A stretch of DNA of 64,000 bases, taken from assembly GCA_016708585.1 (NCBI GenBank), contig JADJFK010000003.1, positions 123,317 to 187,316 on the forward strand, read 5' to 3'. This DNA comes from Sulfuritalea sp. Lineage in GTDB: Bacteria > Pseudomonadota > Gammaproteobacteria > Burkholderiales > Rhodocyclaceae. The notes below the pieces were generated by a model. It made no database searches. It was not told the DNA's origin and was given only the letters and a program-made list of their open reading frames with translations. Shown here in pieces: positions 1-8,326 of the stretch; position 1 is the first letter of the stretch; the number at the start of each line of letters is the position of its first letter. Made by a program: the position numbers and the translations under genes.

Positions 1-181
1 TAGTCCAAAGGGGATCGGACAAGGCGAAGAATACCGCGCAGGGGCCGAGCTTATGTCTGTGCCGCTCAAACGTGATTTGCGGTTGGTGCTTCCTTCGTCT
101 TCGCGTTGATGAAGCCTTCGCCAGGGCGCGCAGCCTGCGCCTTCAGGCTGTTGGCGAGCCAGGTCGCGGGGGTGCCTGGTC

Positions 182-343
182 ATGAAAAAACACAACTGCA
201 CATGCCCACGCCCTTGGTGCGATTGGCCTGCCTGTCGCAGCCATCGAGGTAAGGCGGCCATCGTCAAGCTCGCGCTTTGGGGCTTGTTGCCGGTCGCGTT
301 CGCGGATTGGTTGATCCGCGTTCTTGGTTGGAAGGAGGCGTAA
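182..343 (+). CDS. Small Cys-rich single-TM phage protein, hypothetical
   Basis: This 53-residue ORF begins at an ATG and stops with TAA three bases before the next gene. The N-terminal part has four Cys, in a CxC and two further positions, and the second half is a hydrophobic stretch (about residues 27-47) that could span the membrane. Third codon positions are G+C-rich, like those of neighbouring genes. No strong ribosome site precedes it, only GGGGGTG. I do not recognise a family. Competing short ORFs in other frames cover the same bases, so the call is tentative. Confidence 0.42.
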   Translation: MKKHNCTCPRPWCDWPACRSHRGKAAIVKLALWGLLPVAFADWLIRVLGWKEA

Positions 344-345
344 CC

Positions 346-1038
346 ATGGCGCACTTTTATTCATGGTTCCCTGGCGATTACCTTCGAGACACCGGGCACC
401 TTTCCATGATCGAGGATGCGGCGTACAGGCGATTGCTTGACGCCTATTACATGACCGAAAAGGTTTCGGCAAATGCCGAAGTTTTGCTGCGCGTTTGCCG
501 TGCGATCAACGAGGAAGAAAAAGCGGCCGTTCATAAGGTCGCGGCCGAATTCTTTGAGATTCGAGAAGGCTTCCTGTTTCATGAAAAGGTGGAACATGAA
601 ATCGCGTGGAGCCGCACCAAATCAGCGAATAGGAGCGTTTCAGGGAAAAAAGGGGCGGCTGTCACCAACGCAAAGAGGGCAGCAAATGCCGCAGCAAATG
701 CCGCAGCAAATGCCGCAGCAAATGCTACGGCAAACGGGTCGGCAAATGGACGGCTACCCATACCCACAGTGTACACAGAAGGTAAACCTTCTGTGCCGGC
801 TTCGCCGTCTTCGTCGCCTCCTGATCCGAAGAAAGCTATCTTCGATCTTGGCGTTTCCATCCTGACGAAAACAGGCACAACCGAAAGCGGCGCCCGTTCC
901 TTCCTAGCGAGGTTCGCCAAACAGGACGAGGGCAAGCTGGCCGAAGTGCTGGGACACCTTGCTGCGCACCCCAAGGTTGAGCCGAAAGCGTACATCGCGG
1001 CAGCGTTCAAGCCGGAAGCGCGGGGGTTGGTCATATGA
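346..1038 (+). CDS. DUF1376 (YdaU-type) phage replication-associated protein
   Basis: The N-terminal 100 residues have the DUF1376 signature: WFPGDYLRDTGHLS, then MIEDAAYRRLLDAYY. Such proteins sit in the replication modules of lambdoid and related prophages. The start is the ATG at 346 because a strong AAGGAGG lies at 333-339. The middle of the protein holds an Ala-Ala-Asn repeat (12-base units) that probably forms a flexible linker between the N-terminal domain and a C-terminal domain of about 80 residues. The 3' end overlaps the primase-helicase start by four bases (ATGA), so the two are probably translationally coupled. The role in replication is inferred from family and position. Confidence 0.8.
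   Translation: MAHFYSWFPGDYLRDTGHLSMIEDAAYRRLLDAYYMTEKVSANAEVLLRVCRAINEEEKAAVHKVAAEFFEIREGFLFHEKVEHEIAWSRTKSANRSVSGKKGAAVTNAKRAANAAANAAANAAANATANGSANGRLPIPTVYTEGKPSVPASPSSSPPDPKKAIFDLGVSILTKTGTTESGARSFLARFAKQDEGKLAEVLGHLAAHPKVEPKAYIAAAFKPEARGLVI
679..726 (+). repeat. 12-bp in-frame tandem repeat inside the DUF1376 gene
   Basis: Four tandem copies of the 12-mer GCAGCAAATGCC occur, the last ending in T. They are followed by two diverged units. Each unit adds Ala-Ala-Asn-Ala to the protein, so gain or loss of a unit changes linker length but not frame. Confidence 0.85.
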
Positions 1039-2774
1039 AAACCTTTGCCGACTTCAATATCGAACTGCGCCCCGGTGCCAGTGGCGAGATAAAGACCACC
1101 TGTCCGCGCTGCTCTGCCTCCCGCAAGAAAACCCGCTATCCCTGCCTGAACGTCAATGTCGAGCAAGGCGTTTGGAACTGCTGGCACTGCTCCTGGTCCG
1201 GCACGCTCAAGGGCGGCGAGTGGCAGCGGCCGGAGATCCGCAAGGAATACCGGCGCCCGGATTACGTCGCAACTACTACCGGACTGCCGGAAACCGTCAT
1301 AGGTTGGTTTGCTGAGCGCGGGATAGGGGAAGCTGTAATCCGGCGTAATCAGATCGGCTATGGCTTGATTTACATGCCACAACTCGAAGATGAGACCACC
1401 GCAATCCAGTTCCCCTACTTCCGCGGCGGCGAGGTAATCAACGTCAAGTATCGGGATGGTCGCAAGAACTTCCGTATGGCGGCCGGCGCCGAGCGCGTCC
1501 TGTACGGACTCAACGACATTAGCGACGTGACGGTGTGGGTAGAAGGCGAAATGGACAAGCTGGCGCTCGAAGTCGCCGGCTATCCGAATTGCGTCAGCGT
1601 GCCCGATGGCGCCCCGGCGCCGGACTCGAAGAGCTACGAAAGTAAATTCGATTTCCTGGCCGCGCCGGAATTGGCGAAGGTCAAGACCCATATCCTCGCG
1701 GTCGACAACGACCCGCCCGGTAAGCGGCTGCAGGAGGAACTATCCCGCCGTCTCGGTGCCGAGAACTGCCTGCTGGTGGAGTGGCCTGACGGCTGCAAGG
1801 ACGCAAACGATGTCCTGATTCAGCATGGCGCCGACGCGCTGGGCCGGTGCATCGAAGCCGCCAAGCCCCTGCCGATTGTTGGCGCCTTCGACGTGGCGGC
1901 CTTGATTGGTGATCTGGAACACCACTACGCCGAAGGAATGCCGCGCGGCGTCAGCACCGGCTGGGAGTCGATTGATCGGCATTACACCGTCCGCCCTGGC
2001 GAGTGGACGCTGGTGACGGGGGTTCCTGGGCACGGCAAATCCGAATTCATCGATGCGCTACTGATCAACCTGGCCGCCCGCAATGGCTGGCGCTTTGGCA
2101 TCTTCTCGCCGGAGAATCAACCATTCGCCCTGCACCTGGCCAAGCTCGCGGAGAAATATTCCGGCAAGCCGTTCAATCCTGGTCCGACCGAGCGCATGAG
2201 CCGCGGCGAATTCGATATGGCCGCCACCTGGCTGGATCGGCACTTCACCATGATCTTGCCCGAAGAGCCCAGCATCAATGCAATCCTGGCCGTGGCCAAG
2301 GCCCTGGTGCTGCGCAAGGGCATTCGCGGCCTGGTGATCGATCCGTGGAACGAGATCGAACACGGCCGCACGCAGGGGCAGACGGAAACCGAGTACATCA
2401 GCATCGTCTTGTCCCGTATACGTCAGTTCGCCCGGGCTCACGGCGTGCACGTCTGGCTGGTGGCGCATCCGGCCAAGTTGTTCAAGGAAGCCAATGGCAA
2501 GTATCCCGTCCCCGGCCCCTACGATGTTTCCGGAAGCGCGCATTGGCGCAACAAGGCGGATTGTTGTCTCGCCGTCTGGCGTGACCAGATGGCCAACACC
2601 CGAACGGTGGAAATCCACGTCCAGAAGATCCGGCACAAGATTACCGGCCAGATCGGCAAGGTCGACCTGACCTATGACCCGGTGACGGGCCGGTACTTCG
2701 ACGGCCACGGAACTGCAGCACCGATCATCAATGACCGCAAGGCGCTGGCCTCCGGTGAGACGGTGGAGTTCTGA
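1035..2774 (+). CDS. Phage primase-helicase (T7 gp4/Twinkle type)
   Basis: This 579-residue protein combines three recognisable parts. The N-terminus is a zinc-binding primase domain with Cys pairs at 23/26 and 49/52 (CPRC...CWHC). A TOPRIM segment follows near residue 165 (VWVEGEMDKLALEV). The C-terminal RecA-like helicase has Walker A at about 329-336 (GVPGHGKS) and a Walker-B-like LVIDPWNE. Proteins of this build unwind the fork and lay primers in podophage-type replication. The gene overlaps the DUF1376 gene by four bases and is followed after one base by the next ORF, so it is in the early operon. It appears complete and undamaged. Confidence 0.88.
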   Translation: MKTFADFNIELRPGASGEIKTTCPRCSASRKKTRYPCLNVNVEQGVWNCWHCSWSGTLKGGEWQRPEIRKEYRRPDYVATTTGLPETVIGWFAERGIGEAVIRRNQIGYGLIYMPQLEDETTAIQFPYFRGGEVINVKYRDGRKNFRMAAGAERVLYGLNDISDVTVWVEGEMDKLALEVAGYPNCVSVPDGAPAPDSKSYESKFDFLAAPELAKVKTHILAVDNDPPGKRLQEELSRRLGAENCLLVEWPDGCKDANDVLIQHGADALGRCIEAAKPLPIVGAFDVAALIGDLEHHYAEGMPRGVSTGWESIDRHYTVRPGEWTLVTGVPGHGKSEFIDALLINLAARNGWRFGIFSPENQPFALHLAKLAEKYSGKPFNPGPTERMSRGEFDMAATWLDRHFTMILPEEPSINAILAVAKALVLRKGIRGLVIDPWNEIEHGRTQGQTETEYISIVLSRIRQFARAHGVHVWLVAHPAKLFKEANGKYPVPGPYDVSGSAHWRNKADCCLAVWRDQMANTRTVEIHVQKIRHKITGQIGKVDLTYDPVTGRYFDGHGTAAPIINDRKALASGETVEF

Positions 2775-2775
2775 C

Positions 2776-3024
2776 ATGGCGACCGTACCAAAGACATTCG
2801 CCGATGACTTCGCCCTGGTTGAGCAACACTGGCTTGCAGCCGGCCAGGACACACCCGAAGGCATCGGCGAGATCAAGGAAGCGATTCGCGCCGCATTCGA
2901 TGCTGGCGGCGAAGCGGCTGAGTACTGGCATTGGCGCGTTGCCGACGAGGCGGCATTCATTCGTGAACTGCACGCCATGGGCGCCGGCATTGCTGGGCGC
3001 ATCAAAGCGACGGCGGCGCCATGA
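2776..3024 (+). CDS. Small acidic phage protein, hypothetical
   Basis: An 82-residue protein that begins one base after the primase-helicase stop. It is rich in Ala and acidic residues and predicted mostly helical (ADDFALVEQHW, IREAF-like helices). No signal peptide or membrane segment is visible. It overlaps the next short ORF by four bases. I do not recognise a family. Its position between the primase and small DNA-binding-type genes suggests an accessory role in replication or recombination, but this is only context. Confidence 0.65.
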   Translation: MATVPKTFADDFALVEQHWLAAGQDTPEGIGEIKEAIRAAFDAGGEAAEYWHWRVADEAAFIRELHAMGAGIAGRIKATAAP

Positions 3025-3197
3025 AAAAAGCCCTGACACCCGGCCAAGTAGCCGCCGCGATGCGGTTCTACGCGATTGCGCTGGGGCCGCATGGGAAACC
3101 GAAGCCAAGCCAGATTGCTGAAATAGAAAAAGCGGGAATTCCCGCTATTGGACTGCTGCCACCAAGCAATCCACAACCCAAGAAGGACAGCCCATGA
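3021..3197 (+). CDS. 58-residue phage protein, hypothetical
   Basis: This short gene begins at ATG 3021, inside the end of the previous gene, and its TGA overlaps the ATG of the next one. That gives a chain of ATGA-type overlaps typical of phage early operons. The product starts MKKALTPGQVAAAMRFYAI and contains a helical segment followed by KPSQIAEIEKAGIPAIGLLP. No family is recognised. The double overlap is the main support for it being real. Confidence 0.6.
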   Translation: MKKALTPGQVAAAMRFYAIALGPHGKPKPSQIAEIEKAGIPAIGLLPPSNPQPKKDSP

Positions 3198-3541
3198 CCG
3201 GAACCCCGCCCCGCCTGCCTTCGATGCTTGACATGTTTTTATCGGCCGCCGCCAGCGCCGCCGCGGCGAAAGCCGACGTCGAGCGTCCCCCCTGGCCTGC
3301 CAATCCATTCAAGAAAGGCGTGCGCGAAGGATCCGCGACCGACAAGGTGCACGCCATCCTGGTCGCGCAGCAAAGGCGTTGGTTCGAGCATTGCGAACTG
3401 ATGCACCTGACCGGTCATTCACGCGGGGCGATCACCTGGGCGCTCAAATACCTGGGCGAGCGCGGCAAGGTGCGCTCGATTCCTTCCGCGCGCCATCCGC
3501 AATGGCGACGCTATCGGTTGAACGGAGAAGACCATGGGTAA
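3194..3541 (+). CDS. Winged-helix-like small phage protein
   Basis: A 115-residue protein whose second half (about residues 50-108) looks like a winged helix: a helix around VHAILVAQQRRWFEH, a second with LMHLTGHSRGAITWALKYL, and a wing GKVRSIPSARHPQWRRYRL. This resembles the small DNA-binding proteins in phage early regions that act as transcription or replication accessories. The N-terminus is low-complexity Ala-rich. It overlaps both neighbours, so it belongs to the operon. The DNA-binding assignment is inferred from pattern, not from a family match. Confidence 0.6.
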   Translation: MTGTPPRLPSMLDMFLSAAASAAAAKADVERPPWPANPFKKGVREGSATDKVHAILVAQQRRWFEHCELMHLTGHSRGAITWALKYLGERGKVRSIPSARHPQWRRYRLNGEDHG

Positions 3542-3836
3542 CGAGATCAATCAGACCACGGCGCTGACTACGTGCGCCATTTCCGCCGCCGAGATTGGGC
3601 AGATGTTTCTCAAGGACGTGCAGCAGAATGTGCGAGCACTTTCCAGCGTAGCAGTGTCGGCATTCCTGCGCATCGAGGACGGGAATCCGGAGTATCAGGC
3701 AGTGCTCGATCTTGCAATCAAGTCTGGCGCCATTGCGGTGCGCCTCGACGAAATGCTGGAAAAGTTGGAGCCAATGTTGGCCAATGTCGTTGCGGCCGGA
3801 TGGGCTGGATACCGCGAACGGAATGGCCAACATTGA
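3534..3836 (+). CDS. Helical phage protein, hypothetical
   Basis: A 100-residue protein that starts eight bases before the previous stop, behind a good GGAGAAG ribosome site at 3524-3530. It is predicted all-helical (QMFLKDVQQNVRALSS; LDEMLEKLEPMLANVV) with no membrane segment. No known domain is recognised. It is the penultimate gene of the rightward early cluster. Confidence 0.55.
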   Translation: MGNEINQTTALTTCAISAAEIGQMFLKDVQQNVRALSSVAVSAFLRIEDGNPEYQAVLDLAIKSGAIAVRLDEMLEKLEPMLANVVAAGWAGYRERNGQH

Positions 3837-3864
3837 TGAATCCAGAGCCCAGGAGACAGGGAAA

Positions 3865-4233
3865 ATGAACACCGAACACATGCACAGCGGCAACGAAGAA
3901 AAAACGCACCACGGCCAGAATAAGCCCGCTGTCGGGCAGCCACGAGGCCCGGGGCGGCTTCGCGGGCAGCGCAATGCGCTCTATGCCCTGGCGGCGGAGT
4001 TCAAGGCGAGGCATCCCGGCGTTGCCGTGGCAACGGCCTGGCGGCATTTCGTCATGCTGGCTGGCGCCCATCCAGTCCTCGTCGAGTACGACCCATCACG
4101 AGGGCTCTGCTACGTTCCTGACGCCGGCCGCGTTGCCGTGCGATGGATTAGCCGAGTAAATTTCACCAGAACCTGGAACCGATTAGGGGTTGATTACCAG
4201 CCCATGAAGTCGGTCGCTGATACCGATGGGTGA
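3865..4233 (+). CDS. Basic phage protein, last gene of the early operon
   Basis: This 122-residue product is basic and has a Gly/Arg/Pro-rich segment (GQPRGPGRLRGQRN) near residue 25, followed by a compact region with Trp and aromatic residues. The ATG at 3865 is preferred over upstream in-frame starts because AGGAGA lies ten bases before it. The 3' end runs 40 bases into the 3' end of the convergent RTX gene. Function is unknown. A role in nucleic-acid binding is possible from its charge only. Confidence 0.5.
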   Translation: MNTEHMHSGNEEKTHHGQNKPAVGQPRGPGRLRGQRNALYALAAEFKARHPGVAVATAWRHFVMLAGAHPVLVEYDPSRGLCYVPDAGRVAVRWISRVNFTRTWNRLGVDYQPMKSVADTDG

Positions 4234-6497
4234 GTTAGCCCGGATCCAAGTTGAGCAACCATCACCATCGACGCGGCACCGCTCCCATCAGGGTCAAAAT
4301 ACAGATAACCGGTATCGGCGTGGTAAATAAGGCGATCCTGTGCCGTTTGTGCCGTCGAGTAACCGCTGGTCATCTTGAACTGCCCGGCGTCGAGATTGCC
4401 GTCGGTAAATGATAGCTGGCTGTATTGATCCAGTTCCAAAGCGATCTTGTCTTCGCCGGATATGAAGTCGTTTATGTTTATCTGTGCGGATGGGTAATTC
4501 CCCTTCGTTTCAAACACGAAGACATCGGCATCGGTTCCGCCATGCATTATTGTCCAGTCGGGGCCGGCAATCAGAATGTCATTGCCGTCTCCACCGCTAA
4601 GCTTGTCTTGCCCTTGTTGAGCGCCAATGCGGCTCCCTGCGCCTGCTGATAATCGATCATTTCCGGCGCCACCAACAAGATTGTCGATTCCTGAACCGCC
4701 GATCAGGGTATCGTTCCCTGCCCCCCCATTGAAAGAGACGGAACCACCCGCAGTGGTCATGACGTTATCGAGATCATTGCCCACCGCGGTCATTACCCTG
4801 GAGCCGAGGTAATCGAGGTTTTCGACAGAGGGAAGTTTCTTCAGGCTCCATGAACTGAGCCCGGTACGGATGGTGTCCACGCCTTCGGCGGCATTCTCAA
4901 TGACTGTATCGGTAAGTGCGTCGACAATGTAAATGTCGTTACCTGTTCCGCCCAGCATTCTGTCAGCACCCGTGCCGCCATCGATCAGATCATCGCCGTC
5001 GCCGCCAAGAATGACATCATTCCCGATATTGCCTGACAGGTAGTCGTTTCCAGAACCACCATCCAGAGTGTCCTTTCCCGCGCCTCCGCTCAAGACATCA
5101 TCGCCGCCGATTCCTGAAATGTTGTCGTTGCCCTCCATGCCACCGAAAGTATCGATTTCGTCACTGCCCCTGAATACATCATTGCCGCGCGTGCCACCTT
5201 TTGCGAGTAAATCGCCTGGCAGCAGATTCCCTTCCAGTCCATCGCTGAACCGGATGCGTTCGACGTTGAGCAGGACATCGAGTTGCCTTGAGGCAATATT
5301 AATGACGCGAACCTCCGTACTGGATATGCCCTCGAAGTAATAAGCACCCTTGGTGCTGTCCAGCACGGCCAGATCGATCCCGACGCCTCCATCAACGAAA
5401 TCTTGACCTATGCCGGCATTCAGTGTGTCGTCACCGCTGCCTCCATACAGGAGGTCATTACCTTCGCCGCCAAAGAGTGAATCGTTTCCATTGCCGCCTT
5501 CCAAGCGATCATTCCCGGCGTCGCCTCCGAGTACATCATTACCTAATCCACCTTGAGCAGAATCATCACCATCTGCCCCATAAAAGGTATCGTCTCCCAC
5601 AGAGCCAACATAGGTGTCCGCAATCGACGTGCTGCTGTTTTGGGGCAGTTCGATGATATTGAATGTCACCCCGTTGAATACGATGTTCTCCACGCCAACC
5701 AGTACATCTCTCGAAGTGGAGTACAGGGAGGTAGACGAAATCAGGCTGACGGCAACCTTGTCATCTCCCAGCCTTGTCAGGACAAAGCCGCCATAGCCCG
5801 GATTTTCAAAGACCAAGTCTGGCCCATATCCCAAACTACCTATCAAAGGAATTTCAGTAGTGATTCCATACCAGACTGAGTCAGTACCTGTACCGCCGAC
5901 CAGATTCGCGTCTGCAGCAATTTTTCTGTAAAAAATATCGTTGCCTGCCCCTCCAATCAGGGTTCCACCAGAACCAAATCTCAACTCGATGTAGTCATCG
6001 CCACTACCGCCATCAAGGGTGACCTGTCCAATTCCGTACCCGATCAGAACGTCGTCACCACCTCCGCCTTTCATGCTGTATGAGCCGACAGAGGACAGTG
6101 AAAATGGACTCAACAAGTAATCATCGCTTTCACTTCCTACCACGAGTGGTAGGGCGCCTGAAGTCAAGCTACCAATGCTTAATGGGCCACCAGAGGTAAT
6201 TAACAGTGTTTCGCCAGTACTGGTAAAACCATCCAGGCTAAAGCTGGAGGCATCCATCGAGAGGCCCGTGGCTGTCCATTGCGGTACGCCATCAACCATG
6301 CTTTGGATTTTGGTGATGGTTCCGCCAATGACTCCGTCTGTTTGCCAGCGAGTGAGGTCGAACTTTCCGAAATAGTTCAGCGTGCCATCGATTCCAACTA
6401 CGCGAATTTGTCCTCCGCTCAATACGCTTACTGTGCCCCTAATTGATGGCGTTATATCTCTCGTATCCGCTGGTGTATGAAGAAATAGCGTTCCCAC
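4194..6497 (-). CDS. RTX-repeat calcium-binding protein, prophage cargo
   Basis: A 767-residue protein with many glycine- and aspartate-rich nonapeptides (GGXGXDXLX), for example GGSGNDYLSG and GGDGDDLIDG, in blocks at about 130-200, 290-370 and 440-680. These bind calcium and fold into a beta roll after export. The C-terminal 110 residues (FVFETKGNYP, FISGEDKIALEL, YFDPDGSG) look like the C-terminal region typical of type I secreted RTX proteins. No N-terminal signal peptide is seen, as expected for that route. The start is GTG at 6497 behind GAGGAGG. It is transcribed against the flanking phage genes, as cargo genes often are. No catalytic domain is recognised, and no secretion genes are adjacent. 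Confidence 0.85.
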   Translation of the reverse strand: MGTLFLHTPADTRDITPSIRGTVSVLSGGQIRVVGIDGTLNYFGKFDLTRWQTDGVIGGTITKIQSMVDGVPQWTATGLSMDASSFSLDGFTSTGETLLITSGGPLSIGSLTSGALPLVVGSESDDYLLSPFSLSSVGSYSMKGGGGDDVLIGYGIGQVTLDGGSGDDYIELRFGSGGTLIGGAGNDIFYRKIAADANLVGGTGTDSVWYGITTEIPLIGSLGYGPDLVFENPGYGGFVLTRLGDDKVAVSLISSTSLYSTSRDVLVGVENIVFNGVTFNIIELPQNSSTSIADTYVGSVGDDTFYGADGDDSAQGGLGNDVLGGDAGNDRLEGGNGNDSLFGGEGNDLLYGGSGDDTLNAGIGQDFVDGGVGIDLAVLDSTKGAYYFEGISSTEVRVINIASRQLDVLLNVERIRFSDGLEGNLLPGDLLAKGGTRGNDVFRGSDEIDTFGGMEGNDNISGIGGDDVLSGGAGKDTLDGGSGNDYLSGNIGNDVILGGDGDDLIDGGTGADRMLGGTGNDIYIVDALTDTVIENAAEGVDTIRTGLSSWSLKKLPSVENLDYLGSRVMTAVGNDLDNVMTTAGGSVSFNGGAGNDTLIGGSGIDNLVGGAGNDRLSAGAGSRIGAQQGQDKLSGGDGNDILIAGPDWTIMHGGTDADVFVFETKGNYPSAQININDFISGEDKIALELDQYSQLSFTDGNLDAGQFKMTSGYSTAQTAQDRLIYHADTGYLYFDPDGSGAASMVMVAQLGSGLTHPSVSATDFMGW

Positions 6498-6596
6498 AGT
6501 AACCTCCTCGGCGATTTTTCACAGTATGACGCGCAGGAACTGAGACGAAAATAGATTTTGTCTCGTCGTCGTGCCATGCGTGGCACAGTGGCCGGC

Positions 6597-6917
6597 ATGA
6601 ACGATACAGCAGCATACCTCGACCGCATTACACCAAGGGTCATTCGCGCACATTTGGCCACAGGCCGGCTTGATGCGGCAAGGTGCTTCGCGGCATTCAC
6701 GGAGTCGGATGCCGGCCGAAGCTTCATCGGCAAATGGCTGGCCCTGGTCGATTCCTTTGCTCGTGGCGATTTCGACGCCTCGAACGAGGCGCTACGAGAG
6801 GTAGCAGCCGAGGTGCCAGCCGCTTTCTCCATCAACACCGATGGCGCCCCACTATTTGCAGTGATGGCGTTGAAGCCAGAAAACATGGCCAGGCATTTCA
6901 TGTCCGCACCGAGATAA
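6597..6917 (+). CDS. Phage protein, hypothetical
   Basis: A protein of about 106 residues beginning MNDTAAYLDRITPRVIRAHL, mainly helical and soluble. An upstream in-frame ATG at 6576 is possible; neither has a clear ribosome site, so the start is uncertain. It lies directly before two late-type genes and in the same direction. No family is recognised. Confidence 0.5.
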   Translation: MNDTAAYLDRITPRVIRAHLATGRLDAARCFAAFTESDAGRSFIGKWLALVDSFARGDFDASNEALREVAAEVPAAFSINTDGAPLFAVMALKPENMARHFMSAPR

Positions 6918-6934
6918 CCACAGGGAAAACCATC

Positions 6935-8326
6935 ATGGCTGGAGAATTCGCAACAGGGCTCGTTTCCATTGGCGTCAATCGCGGCGAGATCAACCGCAAG
7001 CAGCGCAAGCTCGACAACGAGCTTCGCTTGCGCGCCGACGACCGCGCGGCGCAACAGGCGCAGTTGGGGGTGATGCAGTACCTTTCCGGCCAGCGCCGCA
7101 TGGATGAGCAGAAAAAGGCGCAGGAGGAAGAGCGCGCCGCCCGCGCCGAACAGATGCGCGCCGCGGCGACGCAGGCAGAAACCGCGCGGCAGGATTCGTC
7201 AAGGGCCACCTATGCGGCCGATATGGAGAGGCAGCGCCAAGCGAACTTCGGACTTTCCCCGCAGGACGAGGCGAAGGCAACCGGCATCGTCAAGCAGATC
7301 GTCAACGCCAATGATTCCATACTCAAGGCCGGCAAGATCGAGCAAGGCATCGGCCAGATTACCAAAGCCTATGACGACGCGGCCAAGTCGGGCAATCCGG
7401 CGATCTACAAGCTGGCCCTGGCCGCGTCCGGCCTGCACCCGAACATGACGCGGCCTGATGATTTCTCGGTGAAGACGGAATACGACCCGAAGACGCGCGA
7501 GGAATACATGGTGGCTTATGACGGGTCTGGAAAACAGGTCAGCCGCAACGCAACCGGCCGCAAGTCTGAGGCGAACCAGAGAGAGCCGTTCAATTCCCAG
7601 ACACATCAGGAGCGTGTCGGCCAGGAAATGGCTACCGTTCTCGGCGGAAAGCTGGATCAACAAGGGCGCCGTTCAGTGGACAACACGGATCGCTATTCCC
7701 GCCTGAATGCCATTGCTCAGGGAATCGGCCGCGACTTTGGGAAACAGTTCTCCCCCGGCGAAATTGCGGGCGCCGTCAATGCGGCCGAGCCGAAAGGGCA
7801 GCCGATCAGTGCGGCCCAAGCCTTGCGGCAGGCAACCGCCGAAGCAGAGCAGAAAGCAGGCTGGCTCAGTCCTGATTCCGAAGATTTCGAGAGCAACGGC
7901 GGCAGCCGGGAAAAGTTCATTCAAACGCGAACCGCCGAGATTCTGGCGGGCGCTGGTGGGGGAAATCTTACCGATGCCGAGATCCGCACTGCGGCCATCA
8001 GGCGGCTGGGCATCAACCCGCCAGATCTGCGCGTGCAACCAGCCCCGCAAGCCGAGTCGTTACGGACTAAGCCATTGTCCATCGAGCGCGATGAAAGCGG
8101 GCGGATCGTGTCGATCACGAACGGGCCGACTACCGAGACGCCGGCTACGTCGACCAGAAAACCGACTCCAATCGAATCTGCGCGTGAGGCGATGACAGGC
8201 GATTCGGCCATGGAGGGCTACACCCTCGGCGATCAAACTGCGCGTGGCTTCATGGTCTTGGATGCCAATGGCGAACATGTTGGCTACTACGGCCAAGTAA
8301 ATTCGGAACAGAGCCAGGAACAGTGA
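6935..8326 (+). CDS. Coiled-coil phage structural-type protein
   Basis: A 463-residue protein. The first 120 residues are strongly charged and helical (NRKQRKLDNELRLRADDRAA and a following QEEERAARAEQMRAAATQ run), consistent with a long coiled coil. The middle holds soluble helical segments and the C-terminus contains TPIESAREAMTGD and YTLGDQTARGFMVLDANG. ATG 6935 was chosen because it follows CAGGGAAAAC and the next gene overlaps its stop. Together with the giant downstream protein, this resembles the internal or ejection proteins that podophages place late in the virion operon. That role is inferred from position and length. Confidence 0.6.
   Translation: MAGEFATGLVSIGVNRGEINRKQRKLDNELRLRADDRAAQQAQLGVMQYLSGQRRMDEQKKAQEEERAARAEQMRAAATQAETARQDSSRATYAADMERQRQANFGLSPQDEAKATGIVKQIVNANDSILKAGKIEQGIGQITKAYDDAAKSGNPAIYKLALAASGLHPNMTRPDDFSVKTEYDPKTREEYMVAYDGSGKQVSRNATGRKSEANQREPFNSQTHQERVGQEMATVLGGKLDQQGRRSVDNTDRYSRLNAIAQGIGRDFGKQFSPGEIAGAVNAAEPKGQPISAAQALRQATAEAEQKAGWLSPDSEDFESNGGSREKFIQTRTAEILAGAGGGNLTDAEIRTAAIRRLGINPPDLRVQPAPQAESLRTKPLSIERDESGRIVSITNGPTTETPATSTRKPTPIESAREAMTGDSAMEGYTLGDQTARGFMVLDANGEHVGYYGQVNSEQSQEQ

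Noticed and set aside
2..252. Short rightward ORFs before the DUF1376 gene (2-109 and 109-252), linked by TGATG
   Set aside because: No recognisable domain, mixed third-position composition, and overlap with the better-supported 182-343 ORF. The first could still be the tail of a gene that begins outside the window.
679..735. CRISPR-like repeat
   Set aside because: Units are 12 bp, have no spacers and lie in frame within a coding gene.
579..1691. Long minus-strand ORF opposite the DUF1376 and primase genes
   Set aside because: Antisense shadow of two clear genes; no domain and no ribosome site. The same applies to the long minus-strand ORFs at 10,915-12,495 and 2,058-3,308.
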